The position numbers and the translations under genes were made by a program. A stretch of 64,000 nt of DNA from Allobosea sp. Leaf344 (GTDB lineage: Bacteria; Pseudomonadota; Alphaproteobacteria; Rhizobiales; Beijerinckiaceae), in the NCBI RefSeq assembly GCF_001426225.1, contig NZ_LMRT01000016.1, positions 100,890 through 164,889 on the forward strand, read 5' to 3'. Of the stretch, positions 31,506 to 40,800 are shown in pieces. Numbering within the stretch: position 1 is the first letter of the stretch; every line of letters begins with the position of its first letter. Under the pieces are notes generated by a model. The model searched no databases and was not told the DNA's origin. It saw only the letters and a program-made list of their open reading frames with translations.

Positions 31506-32594
31506 ATGAAGCGGTTCCTTCTCCTCCTCGTGCTCGCCGGACTCGCCGGCGGCGGGTACTATGCCTTCACGCTGCATCAGAAGCAGGGTGCGCAGCAGGC
31601 ACGGGCCAATACGGCACCGGCCCAGCGCGCCGGCGTTCCGGTCGAAGTCGGCAAGGTCGAGCTGATGACGGTGAATGAGGAGGTCGAGGCGCTCGGCACG
31701 CTCGCCGCCGACGAATCCGTGGTGATCGCGCCGGAGATCGCGGGGCGCGTCGTGGCGCTCGGCTTCAAGGAAGGCGACCGCGTCAAGAAGGGGCAGGAGC
31801 TCGTCAAGCTCGACACCGCGATCCTCGACGCCGAGCTGAAGCAGCTGCAGGCGGATCTCGGCCTGGCCCGCGACACCTTCGAGCGCAACCGCTCGCTGAG
31901 CCAGCGCGGGGTCGGCACCCAGGTCGCGCTGGACGAGGCGACCGCCAAGCTGGCTTCCGCCGAGGCGCGCGTGCAGCTGGCCCAGGCCAAGCTCGCCCAA
32001 TCCACGATCAGGGCGCCGTTCGACGGCGTCGTCGGCCTGCGCTCGGTCAGCGTCGGGGATTTCGTCGCCGGCGGCAAGACGCTGGTCACCTTGACCAATA
32101 TCGATCCGATCAAGGTGGATTTCCGCGTGCCCGAGATCTTCCTGTCGCGGGTCAAGGTCGGCCAGGCGATCAGCATCAAGGTCGATGCGCTGGCCGGGCG
32201 GGAATTCGAGGGTCGCATCTTCGCCATCGATCCGGTGGTCGACATCAACGGCCGGGCGATCCGCCTGCGCGCCAGCGTGCCCAATGCCGATCTGGCGCTG
32301 AAGCCCGGGCTCTTCGCCCGCATCGTGATCCAGGTCGACCAGCGCGAGAACGCCATGGTCGTGCCGGAGACGGCGGTGATGCCCGACGGCGTCGGCAAGA
32401 TGGTCTATGTCGTGGAGAACGGGAAGGCCAAGCGCGTCTCGGTCGAGATCGGCAAGCGGCTGCCGGGCAAGGTCGAGGTGGTGAAGGGCCTGACCTCCGG
32501 GATGCAGATCGTGACCGCCGGGCAGATGCGGCTGCGCGACGGCGCGACCGTCGCGATCAAGGAGAAGCCCGTCCAGACGAGCGCCGTGCGATGA
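31506..32594 (+). CDS. RND efflux pump periplasmic adaptor (membrane fusion protein)
   Basis: 362 aa HlyD/AcrA-type adaptor. N-terminal membrane anchor/signal (about 3-20, MKRFLLLLVLAGLAGGGYY) without a lipobox Cys. Lipoyl halves (VIAPEIAGRVVALGFKEGDRVKKGQELVKLD and AKLAQSTIRAPFDGVVGLRSVSVGDFV) flank an alpha-hairpin (~100-150); a beta-barrel and membrane-proximal domain follow. It links the inner-membrane pump to an outer-membrane channel. It overlaps the permease gene (ATGA-type). No TolC-like gene follows, so the channel is encoded elsewhere. Confidence 0.93.
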   Translation: MKRFLLLLVLAGLAGGGYYAFTLHQKQGAQQARANTAPAQRAGVPVEVGKVELMTVNEEVEALGTLAADESVVIAPEIAGRVVALGFKEGDRVKKGQELVKLDTAILDAELKQLQADLGLARDTFERNRSLSQRGVGTQVALDEATAKLASAEARVQLAQAKLAQSTIRAPFDGVVGLRSVSVGDFVAGGKTLVTLTNIDPIKVDFRVPEIFLSRVKVGQAISIKVDALAGREFEGRIFAIDPVVDINGRAIRLRASVPNADLALKPGLFARIVIQVDQRENAMVVPETAVMPDGVGKMVYVVENGKAKRVSVEIGKRLPGKVEVVKGLTSGMQIVTAGQMRLRDGATVAIKEKPVQTSAVR

Positions 32595-35500
32595 GCCTGT
32601 TCGAACTCTTCGTCCGCCGGCCGGTCCTCTCCACCGTCCTCAGCCTGCTCGTCGTGCTGATCGGCGCGGTGTCCTATACGCGGCTCAGCGTCCGCGAATA
32701 TCCCAATATCGACGAGCCGACCGTCTCGGTGCGAACCGTCTATACCGGCGCCAGCGCCGAGATCATCGAGACGCAGGTCACGCAGATCCTCGAGAACTCG
32801 ATCGCCGGGATCGAAGGCATCGAGATCATCAACTCGACCAGCCGCCAGGAACAGAGCAACATCACCGTGCGCTTCCGGCCCGACGTCGATCCCGACGTCG
32901 CGGCCTCGGATGTGCGCGACCGCGCCAGCCGCGTCCGCGGCCGCATGCCGAGCGAGATCGACGAACCGATCATCGCCAAGGTCGAGGCGGACGCGCAGCC
33001 GATCATCTTCATGTCGCTGACCAGCTCGCAGCACAACCCGCTCGAGCTGACCGATTTCGCCGACCGCTTCATCACCGACCGCGTCCAGAACATCACCGGC
33101 GTCGCCGAGGTGCAGATCCGCGGCGAGCGGCGCTATGCGATGCGCGTCTGGCTCGATCGGGCGCGGATGTCGGCCTACAACATCACGGTGCAGGAGATCG
33201 AGGCGGCGATCCGCGCGCAGAACGTCGAGATTCCCTCCGGCCGCATCGAGAGCAACAACCGCGAATTCACGGTGCTCTCGCAGACCGGGCTGACGACGCC
33301 GGAGCAGTTCCAGCAGATCGTGATCAAGGACGCCAACGGCTTCGCGATCAAGCTGCGCGACGTCGCGCGGGTCGAGCTCGGCGCGCTGGCGGAGCGCAAC
33401 GCCGCCTGGTTCAGCGGCCAGTCCTCGGTGACGATCGGCATCGTCAAGCAGGCCACCGCCAATCCGCTCGACGTCTCCGCCGGCATCCGCGCGGCGCTGC
33501 CCGAGATCACCGAGGATCTGCCCGACGGCATGCGCCTGGCCATGTCCTATGACAGCTCGATCTTCATCGACCGCTCGATCAAGGCCGTCTACACCACGAT
33601 CGCCGAAGCCATCGTGCTGGTCGTGCTGATCATCTTCATCTTCCTGCGCTCCTTCCGCGCGACCCTGATCCCGCTGGTCACCATCCCGGTCTCGCTGATC
33701 GGCGCCTTCTCGCTGATGTATGCGCTGGGATTCTCGGTCAACACGCTGACGCTGCTCTCGATGGTGCTGGCTATCGGCCTCGTCGTCGACGACGCCATCG
33801 TGGTGCTGGAGAACATCCACCGCCATATCGAGGACGGCATGGAGCCGACGGCGGCCTCGGTGCGCGGCATCAAGGAGATCGCCTTCGCCGTGGTGGCGAT
33901 GACGCTGACGCTGGTCGCCGTCTACGCGCCGATGGCGTTTTCGACCGGGCGGACCGGCAAGCTCTTCATCGAATTCGCGCTGACCCTGGCCGGGGCGGTG
34001 CTGGTCTCGGGCTTCGTCGCGCTGACGCTGACGCCGATGATGTGCGCCAAGCTGCTCCGGCACAGCGAGAAGCACAGCTGGCTCTACAATCTGCTGGAGC
34101 GCGGCTTCGACGCGCTGTCGCGCGGCTATCGCGCCTCGCTGCGCGGCGCGTTGCGGGTGCGCCCGCTGATCGTGCTGCTCGCCATCGGCGTCGCCGGCGG
34201 CAGCTATTACTTCTTCACCCATCTGCGCTCGGAACTGGCGCCGGTCGAGGATCGCGGCACGATCACCGCCATCGGCGTGGCGCCGGAGGGGGCGACGCTG
34301 GCCTTCACCGCCGATTACGCGCGCCGCATCGAGGATTATTTCAGCAAGGTGCAGGAGGTCGACACCTATCTCGTCATCGTCGGCTTCCCCGACGTGACCC
34401 GCGCCATCGCCTTCGCGCGGCTGAAGCCCTGGGAACAGCGCGAGCGCAAGCAGCAGGACATCGTCGCCGACATCAATCGCGGCCTGTCGCAGATCCCCGG
34501 CATCCGGCTCTTCGCCACCAACCCGCCTTCGCTCGGCGGCGGCGGCGCCAGCTCGCGGCCGGTCGAGTTCGTGCTGCGCTCGGCGGAGCCCTATGAGCAG
34601 ATCAAGGGCTATGTCGACCAGCTGATCGGCGCGGTGCAGGGCAATCCCGCGCTGACCAACGTCGAATCCAACCTCATCCTCGACAAGCCGCAGATCAAGG
34701 TGACGATCGACCGGCAGCGCGCCGCCGATCTCGGAGTGAATATCGACGTCATCGGCCGCACCATGGAAACGCTGCTCGGCGGCCGCCAGGTCACCCGCTT
34801 CAACATGAACGGCGAACAATACGACGTCGTCATCCAGGTCGCGGGCGAGGATCGCAACACGCCGCAGGCGCTGCAGACGATCTATCTGGTCGGCCGCGGC
34901 GGCGCCACGGTGCAGCTGTCGAGCCTGGTGAAGGTCGAGGAGGGCGTGGCGCCCAAGGAGCTGATCCGCTTCAACCAGCTGCGTTCGGCCACGATCACCG
35001 CCGTGCCCGCGCCCGGCTATTCGCTCGGCGATGCGCTGGCCGTGCTGGAAGCGGAGGCCAAGCGCGTGCTGCCGGCCACGGTGCAGATCGACTATTCCGG
35101 CCAGAGCCGCGAGTTCAAGCAGTCCGGCTCGTCGATCGCGCTCGTCTTCCTGCTGGCGCTGGGCTTCATCTATCTCGTGCTGGCGGCGCAGTTCGAGAGC
35201 TTCATCGACCCGATCGTGATCATGGTTTCGGTGCCGCTCTCCCTCACCGGGGCGCTAGCGGCACTGTATTTCGCCGGGGGCACGATGAACGTCTACAGCC
35301 AGATCGGGCTGATCACGCTCGTCGGCCTGATCACCAAGCACGGCATCCTGATCCTGGAATTCACCAACCAGCTTCGGGAGGAAGGCAAGGAGATGGTCGA
35401 GGCGCTGGTCGCGGCGGCCGAACTGCGCCTGCGCCCGATCCTGATGACCACGGGCGCGATGGTGCTGGGCGCGGTGCCGCTGGCGCTGGCGAGCGGCGCC

Positions 35501-35665
35501 GGCGCCGAGAGCCGCGCGCAGATCGGCTGGGTGATCGTCGGCGGCATGACCTTCGGCACGCTGCTCACGCTCTATGTCGTGCCGGTCGCCTATACCTACC
35601 TCGCCCGCAAGCAGCGGGCGGTGCATGCGGACAAGCCGCTGCCGGCGATGCATCCGGCGGAGTGA
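32591..35665 (+). CDS. RND multidrug efflux permease (AcrB/MexB/MexF-like)
   Basis: 1024 aa, the normal HAE1 length. Inner-membrane proton/drug antiporter with 12 membrane segments and two large periplasmic loops. The N-terminus MSLFELFVRRPVLSTVLSL is followed by YPNIDEPTVSV; proton-relay aspartates Asp400/Asp401 lie in AIGLVVDDAIVVLENI; the second half shows ITLVGLITKHGILILEF and LRPILMTTGAMVLGAVPLALA. Likely exports hydrophobic toxic compounds; the substrate is not deducible. Regulated by the divergent TetR protein. Confidence 0.95.
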   Translation: MSLFELFVRRPVLSTVLSLLVVLIGAVSYTRLSVREYPNIDEPTVSVRTVYTGASAEIIETQVTQILENSIAGIEGIEIINSTSRQEQSNITVRFRPDVDPDVAASDVRDRASRVRGRMPSEIDEPIIAKVEADAQPIIFMSLTSSQHNPLELTDFADRFITDRVQNITGVAEVQIRGERRYAMRVWLDRARMSAYNITVQEIEAAIRAQNVEIPSGRIESNNREFTVLSQTGLTTPEQFQQIVIKDANGFAIKLRDVARVELGALAERNAAWFSGQSSVTIGIVKQATANPLDVSAGIRAALPEITEDLPDGMRLAMSYDSSIFIDRSIKAVYTTIAEAIVLVVLIIFIFLRSFRATLIPLVTIPVSLIGAFSLMYALGFSVNTLTLLSMVLAIGLVVDDAIVVLENIHRHIEDGMEPTAASVRGIKEIAFAVVAMTLTLVAVYAPMAFSTGRTGKLFIEFALTLAGAVLVSGFVALTLTPMMCAKLLRHSEKHSWLYNLLERGFDALSRGYRASLRGALRVRPLIVLLAIGVAGGSYYFFTHLRSELAPVEDRGTITAIGVAPEGATLAFTADYARRIEDYFSKVQEVDTYLVIVGFPDVTRAIAFARLKPWEQRERKQQDIVADINRGLSQIPGIRLFATNPPSLGGGGASSRPVEFVLRSAEPYEQIKGYVDQLIGAVQGNPALTNVESNLILDKPQIKVTIDRQRAADLGVNIDVIGRTMETLLGGRQVTRFNMNGEQYDVVIQVAGEDRNTPQALQTIYLVGRGGATVQLSSLVKVEEGVAPKELIRFNQLRSATITAVPAPGYSLGDALAVLEAEAKRVLPATVQIDYSGQSREFKQSGSSIALVFLLALGFIYLVLAAQFESFIDPIVIMVSVPLSLTGALAALYFAGGTMNVYSQIGLITLVGLITKHGILILEFTNQLREEGKEMVEALVAAAELRLRPILMTTGAMVLGAVPLALASGAGAESRAQIGWVIVGGMTFGTLLTLYVVPVAYTYLARKQRAVHADKPLPAMHPAE

Positions 35666-35666
35666 G

Positions 35667-35691
35667 GAGGCGGCCGCGGCGACGCGGCCTC
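35667..35691 (+). terminator. Hairpin between the RND pump and pbpC (convergent genes)
   Basis: Stem GAGG-CCGCG / CGCGG-CCTC with a 3-nt bulge and GCGA loop, directly after the pump stop. It could serve as a bidirectional terminator for the two convergent operons. Confidence 0.4.
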
Positions 35692-35707
35692 GGGGTGGGT
35701 GCCGGCG

Positions 35708-37801
35708 CTATTGCAGCCAGACCTCGACGCTTTCGCTGGCGCCGGCCGCGTCGATCACCGAGATCCGGACGAAACCCTTGCCCGGCGGTTGCCAGGCGCT
35801 TTCGCGCCGGCGCGTCGGCGGCAGCACGGGGGCGCCGTCGACCAGCCAGGTGAAGGGCGGTGCGCCGCCCGCGACCTTCAGGTTGAGCTCGCTGCGACCG
35901 GCCAGAGCCGAGGCGGCGAGATCGATCTTGGCCCCGGCCGGCGGGAAGGCCAGCTTGAGCCCGGGAGCCGCCATTGCGGCCACCGTCTTGGGGACGTCCT
36001 GGCGCAGATGCCGCAGCGGCGGCGGAAGCTGCGCCACCGTCGCGACGATGGCGTCGGCCGGCTGCGGGAAGGGGCGGGGGTCGTGGCCGAGCCTGGCGAA
36101 GGCGTCGAACAGGATCGGCGCCGCGACGCTGCGGCCGACCAGGCCCGGAACGGCGCCGTTATCGGCGCGGCCGACCCAGATGCCGATGGTGTGCCTTCGG
36201 TCGAAGCCGACGGCCCAGGCGTCGCGATAGCCATAGGATGTGCCGGTCTTGTAGGCGATCTTTCCCGGCTGCGCGTTCAGCGGCGGCGGCGCGCCGAGCA
36301 GCGTGTCGGCGACGTACCAGGCGGCGACCGGATCGACGAGGCGGGGCCTCGGCTCCTCCGCGGCGGCGCCCGGCTTCACCGCCAGCGGCAGCATGTCGCC
36401 GCCGCGCGCCAGCCCGACATATAGCCGCGTCAGATCGGCCAGGGTGATGCCGAGCCCGCCGAGCCCGATGGCGAGGCCGGGCGCGCCGCCCTCCTTCGGC
36501 AGGGCGATGCCGATGCCGGTATCGCGCAGGCGCGACAGGAAGCGCTGCGGGCCGAGCGCCGAGAGCAATTCGACGGAGGGCACGTTCAGGGAGAGCTGCA
36601 GCGCCTTGCGCGCGCTGACCATGCCCTGGAAGCTCATGTCGAAATTCTCGGGCACGTAGATGCCGTAGCGCGCCGGCCGGTCCTCCAGCATGGTCTCGGG
36701 ATGGGCGATGCCATTGTCGAAGGCGAGCGCGTAGATGAAGGGCTTCAGCGCCGAGCCGGGCGAGCGCAGGGCGCGGGTGAGATCGAGCGCTCCGGCCCGC
36801 TCGCTGGCGAAATAATCGACGCCGCCGACCGAGGCGCGGATCTCGCCGCTGTCATTGTCCACCGCCAGCATGGCGATCGAGAGCTGGGGATGCAGCCCGA
36901 TGCTGCGCTCGCGCGCCAGATTCTCCAGATTGGCCTGCAGCCGCGCGTCGATGGCGAGCCGGTGGCTGCGTTGCGACGGCGCCTCCGCCACCATCTGTTC
37001 GGCCAGATGCGGCGCGAGATGGGGGAAGGGCCGGCGCGCGGTGGGGATCGGCTCGTCCCGCGCCGCGGCGACCTCGGCCGGGGTGGCGAGCCCCGCGGCC
37101 GCGACCCGGGCGAGCACCCGCTCGCGCGCCTGGCGGGCGGCGTCCGGGAAGCGGTCGGGCCGGCGCGTCTCCGGCGCCTGCGGCAGGGCCACGAGCAGCG
37201 CGGCCTCGGCGGTGGAGAGCCGCTTCGGCTCCTTGCCGAACCAGGCGAAGCTCGCCGCGCGCACCCCTTCGAGATTGCCCCCATAGGGCGCGAGCGAGAG
37301 ATAGAGATCGAGGATGCCGGTCTTGCCGAGGCGGCTCTCCAGCTGCACGGCCCGCACCGCCTGGCGCAGCTTGGCGGCGAGCGAACGCTCCTCGCGCGGC
37401 TCCAGCAGCCGGGCCACCTGCATGCTGAGCGTCGAGCCGCCGGAGACGATGCGGCCATTGACCGCCATCTGCCAGGCGGCGCGGGCGAGGCCGAGCGGGT
37501 CGATGCCGGAATGCCGGTCGAAGCGCCGGTCCTCATAGGCCTTGAGCATGGCGAGATAGCGCGGATCGACGTCGCCGGTGCCGACCGGGAGTTTCCAGCG
37601 GCCATCCGCGGTGAGGAAAGGCCGCAGCAGCCGGCCCTCGCGATCGAGCACGACGGTGGAGCGGTCGCCGGCCGCGGCGAGATCGAGCGGCGGCAGCGAC
37701 CGTTCGTAATGCCAGAGCGCCGCCGCCAGGCCGAGGCCGAGCACCAGCGCCGTGGCGGCCGCGGTGCCGAACCAGCGCCGGCCCGTGCCCCGGCCGCTCA
37801 T
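35708..37801 (-). CDS. pbpC: Penicillin-binding protein 1C (PbpC)
   Basis: 697 aa bifunctional class A-type PBP. Membrane anchor at about 10-32; GT51 glycosyltransferase domain with catalytic Glu90 in KAYEDRRFDRHSGID and GGSTLSMQVARLL; transpeptidase domain with Ser350-x-x-Lys353 (SPGSALKPF), SLN at about 404-406 and KTGTSYG at 518; C-terminal BiPBP_C beta domain (~610-697). The ATG lies 4 bp after the alpha-2-macroglobulin stop, the same pairing as E. coli yfhM-pbpC, where the inhibitor is thought to guard against proteases when PBP1C repairs damaged wall. Confidence 0.95.
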   Translation of the reverse strand: MSGRGTGRRWFGTAAATALVLGLGLAAALWHYERSLPPLDLAAAGDRSTVVLDREGRLLRPFLTADGRWKLPVGTGDVDPRYLAMLKAYEDRRFDRHSGIDPLGLARAAWQMAVNGRIVSGGSTLSMQVARLLEPREERSLAAKLRQAVRAVQLESRLGKTGILDLYLSLAPYGGNLEGVRAASFAWFGKEPKRLSTAEAALLVALPQAPETRRPDRFPDAARQARERVLARVAAAGLATPAEVAAARDEPIPTARRPFPHLAPHLAEQMVAEAPSQRSHRLAIDARLQANLENLARERSIGLHPQLSIAMLAVDNDSGEIRASVGGVDYFASERAGALDLTRALRSPGSALKPFIYALAFDNGIAHPETMLEDRPARYGIYVPENFDMSFQGMVSARKALQLSLNVPSVELLSALGPQRFLSRLRDTGIGIALPKEGGAPGLAIGLGGLGITLADLTRLYVGLARGGDMLPLAVKPGAAAEEPRPRLVDPVAAWYVADTLLGAPPPLNAQPGKIAYKTGTSYGYRDAWAVGFDRRHTIGIWVGRADNGAVPGLVGRSVAAPILFDAFARLGHDPRPFPQPADAIVATVAQLPPPLRHLRQDVPKTVAAMAAPGLKLAFPPAGAKIDLAASALAGRSELNLKVAGGAPPFTWLVDGAPVLPPTRRRESAWQPPGKGFVRISVIDAAGASESVEVWLQ

Positions 37802-37805
37802 CGCC

Positions 37806-40800
37806 TCACCGCGCCGAGCTGATGTCGACCGTGCCGAAAGCGGTGCGGCCATAGCGGTCGGGCCGGTACATGTCCTCGATCACCGCCGCGGGCTGGACAT
37901 AGCGGCCGGGCGAGACGGCACGGGCGATATAGGCGATGGTGAAGGCGGGCTTCTGGTCCTGGCTGCCGTTGCGCTCGAAGGCCGCGACATAGCGGTCGTC
38001 GCGCGCCTCGGTATGCACCGGCGTCACCTCCTGCTTCAGCCAGTCCAGCCCGGCCACGGAGGCGCCTTCGGTGAGATTGGCGTTCTCGATCTCCAGCCCG
38101 GCCGGAACCGGGTCGACCAGCAGCAGCCGGCCGAAGCGCGCCGCCGCCTCGGTGACGGTGAGGGCCACCACGTAGCGCTCGTTCTGGCGCAGGCGGGACG
38201 GATCGGCGCGCTCGCCCTTCATCGTGTAGATCACCCGTTCCAGCCCGAAGCCCTGGTTCAGCGCCGGTTCCGCCGCGGTCGGGATGCCCGAGACGGTGAT
38301 CACGGCCTGGGCCGCCGCGGCCCCGGGATTGGCGATGGTGAGCGGCTTCGCCTCGAGCGCCGCGGCCGCGAGGGTGCGATAGAGCGGGCCCTTCCGCTCG
38401 GCGCCGTCGACCGTCAGCGTCATGCCCTCGGCGTCCTTCGCCATGGCCTGCGCCGCCACCACCATCCACATCTGCTCCTGGGTGGAGGTGAAGCGCGCGG
38501 CGTTGCGCGCGTTGTCGACGATCGCGGCGGCGCGGGCGAGATCGGCGCGCTCGCCATTGCTCTCCGCGATCAGCGCGAGGATGCCGGAGCCGTCACGCAG
38601 GCGCGAGCCGTAATCGGGCCGCGACAGGCCGTCGTCGCGGCTCTCCTGCAGGCCGGCCAGCGCGCTGGCGAAGGCGGCGCGGCCGCGGCTGCGGTCGCCC
38701 AGCAGCGACAGCGCGGCCCCTATCTGCCCGCGGGCCAGCGGTGTGCCGAATTCGGCCAGCTTGTTGTCGGCGAGATAGCGCAGATCGCCCATCACGGGCC
38801 GGCCGTTGCGGGCCAGCACATAGAGCGCATAAGCCATGCCGGCCGCCTCTTCCTTGACGATCTCGCTGGTGTTGACGACCTGGTTGCGCAGCCGGTCCAG
38901 CGCCAGGTTGAAGGCGATCTGCGGCACGGCGAACTGGCGCTCGCGCGCTCGCGTCAGGAAGTCGGTGACGAAGGCGTCGAGCCAGAGATCCTCGCCGCCG
39001 ACGCTCCACAGCCCGAAGGAGCCGTTGGCGCCCTGGCGCGACAGCACCCGCTCGATCGCGGCATTGACGCGCTCGTCGGCATCCCCGTCCAGCGCCAGAT
39101 TCTCGAGCGAGGCCAGCCGGTTGACGTGCAGCAGCGGCAAGGCGCGGCTCACCGTCTGCTCGGTGCAGCCATAGGGGTAGCGGTCGAGCGCCTTGAGCAA
39201 AGCCGGGACATCCAGCGCCGCCAGCGGCGAGACGGAAACCGAGACCTGCCCCGATCCGGGGACGAGATCGGCGAGGAGATCGGCGGAGACCGTGACTGCG
39301 CCGCCATTGCCCGGAATGGGCCGGACGATGCGGCGGGCGATGGTCCCGGCGGAGGGCTGCACCCGCACGGCCAGGTTCTGGCTGGTGCCGATGCCGCCGG
39401 GGCCGGTGATGCGCACGTCGAATTCCGCGCGTCCGAGCCCTGCCGCGGTCACCGGAATGGTCATCTGGCTCTTGGCGCCGGCCGCGAGCTGGAGGGTGCG
39501 CCGGGTCGCATCCGCCGCCACCAGCACCGGGCCACGAATGTCGAGATCGACGGTGTAGGCGCCCGCCGGTCCCTCGACATTGTCGATGGCGAGGTGGAAG
39601 CGGGACTGGTCGCCGATGGCGAGGAAGCGCGGCAGCGTCGCCTGCGCCACGATCTGGTCGCGCACGATCACGTCGGCGCTGGCCTGGCCGGTGCGGCCCG
39701 ACGTCCAGGCGACGGCCATCACCCGCACCGTGCCGTTGAACGCCGGCAGATCGAAGGAGACCCTGGCGGTGCCGTCGGCGCCGAGCTTCACCACGCCGGA
39801 ATAGCGCGCCACCGGCTCCTGCGTCGGCTTTTCGCCGGCCAGCGGGGCCGCGCCGTCGCCGCCGGTGCGGATCGCGCCGCGCACGCCCTGCATGCCGTCG
39901 ATGAGATAGCCGTAGAGGTCGCGCAGCTCATGGCCGAGCTGGCGCTGGCCGAAGAAGAACTGGCTGGGATTGGGGCTCTCGTAGCGGGTGAGGTTGAGGA
40001 TGCCGACATCGACCGCCGCGACGGTGACGAACGCATCTTCGCCCGGCTGCGCCCCTGTCACCTTGATCGGCAGCGACAGCGTCGAGAGCGGGCGCACCAG
40101 GTTCGGCGCGCCGAGATCGAGCGCCAGACTGCGCTTCTCCTGGCCGATCGCGAACCAGGTCAGGCCGATCGCCCGGCCGGGCGCGCGCTGCGCGGCCGCG
40201 TCCATCGGCCGGTGCGCGAGCACGACCAGATAGGCGCTGGCGCCCCATTCGGCCTTGCCCGGGATCGATGCGGTCGCGCCGCCTTCCGCCACCTCGATGG
40301 TGCGGATCTCGTTGACGCGGTCGCTGATCACCACGAGCGTCGCCTTGCCGGCGAAGCGCGGTGCGAGCCTGACCTGCAGGCTCTCGCCCTCGGCATAGGC
40401 CTGTTTGTCCAGGGCGACGTCCAGCACATCCGGCGCATCGGCCGTCTTGTCGGTCTCGTAGCCGACGGTGAAGCTGACCGAGGTTTCGGTGGCGTCGGGG
40501 CCGTCCGCGGCGACGTCCAGCCGGTAATTGCCCCATTGCACCGGCGCCTGGATGGTGGCGGGCGCGTTGGCGGCGACGGCGATCTCGCCATCGGCGACGC
40601 GGCGGGTGGATTTGACGCCTTCGTAATTCCAGCGCCCATCCTGGAAGAACCATTGATAGTTCCGGGTGATCTTCGACAGCGTCCATTTCACCCCGGGCCG
40701 CGCCAGCCGCCGGCCGTCGCCCGTCGCCATGATCACGTCGAAACGGGCGGTCTGGCCATTGCCGAGTTCGCCGTCGCGGAAGGCCTTGCGCACGCCGATC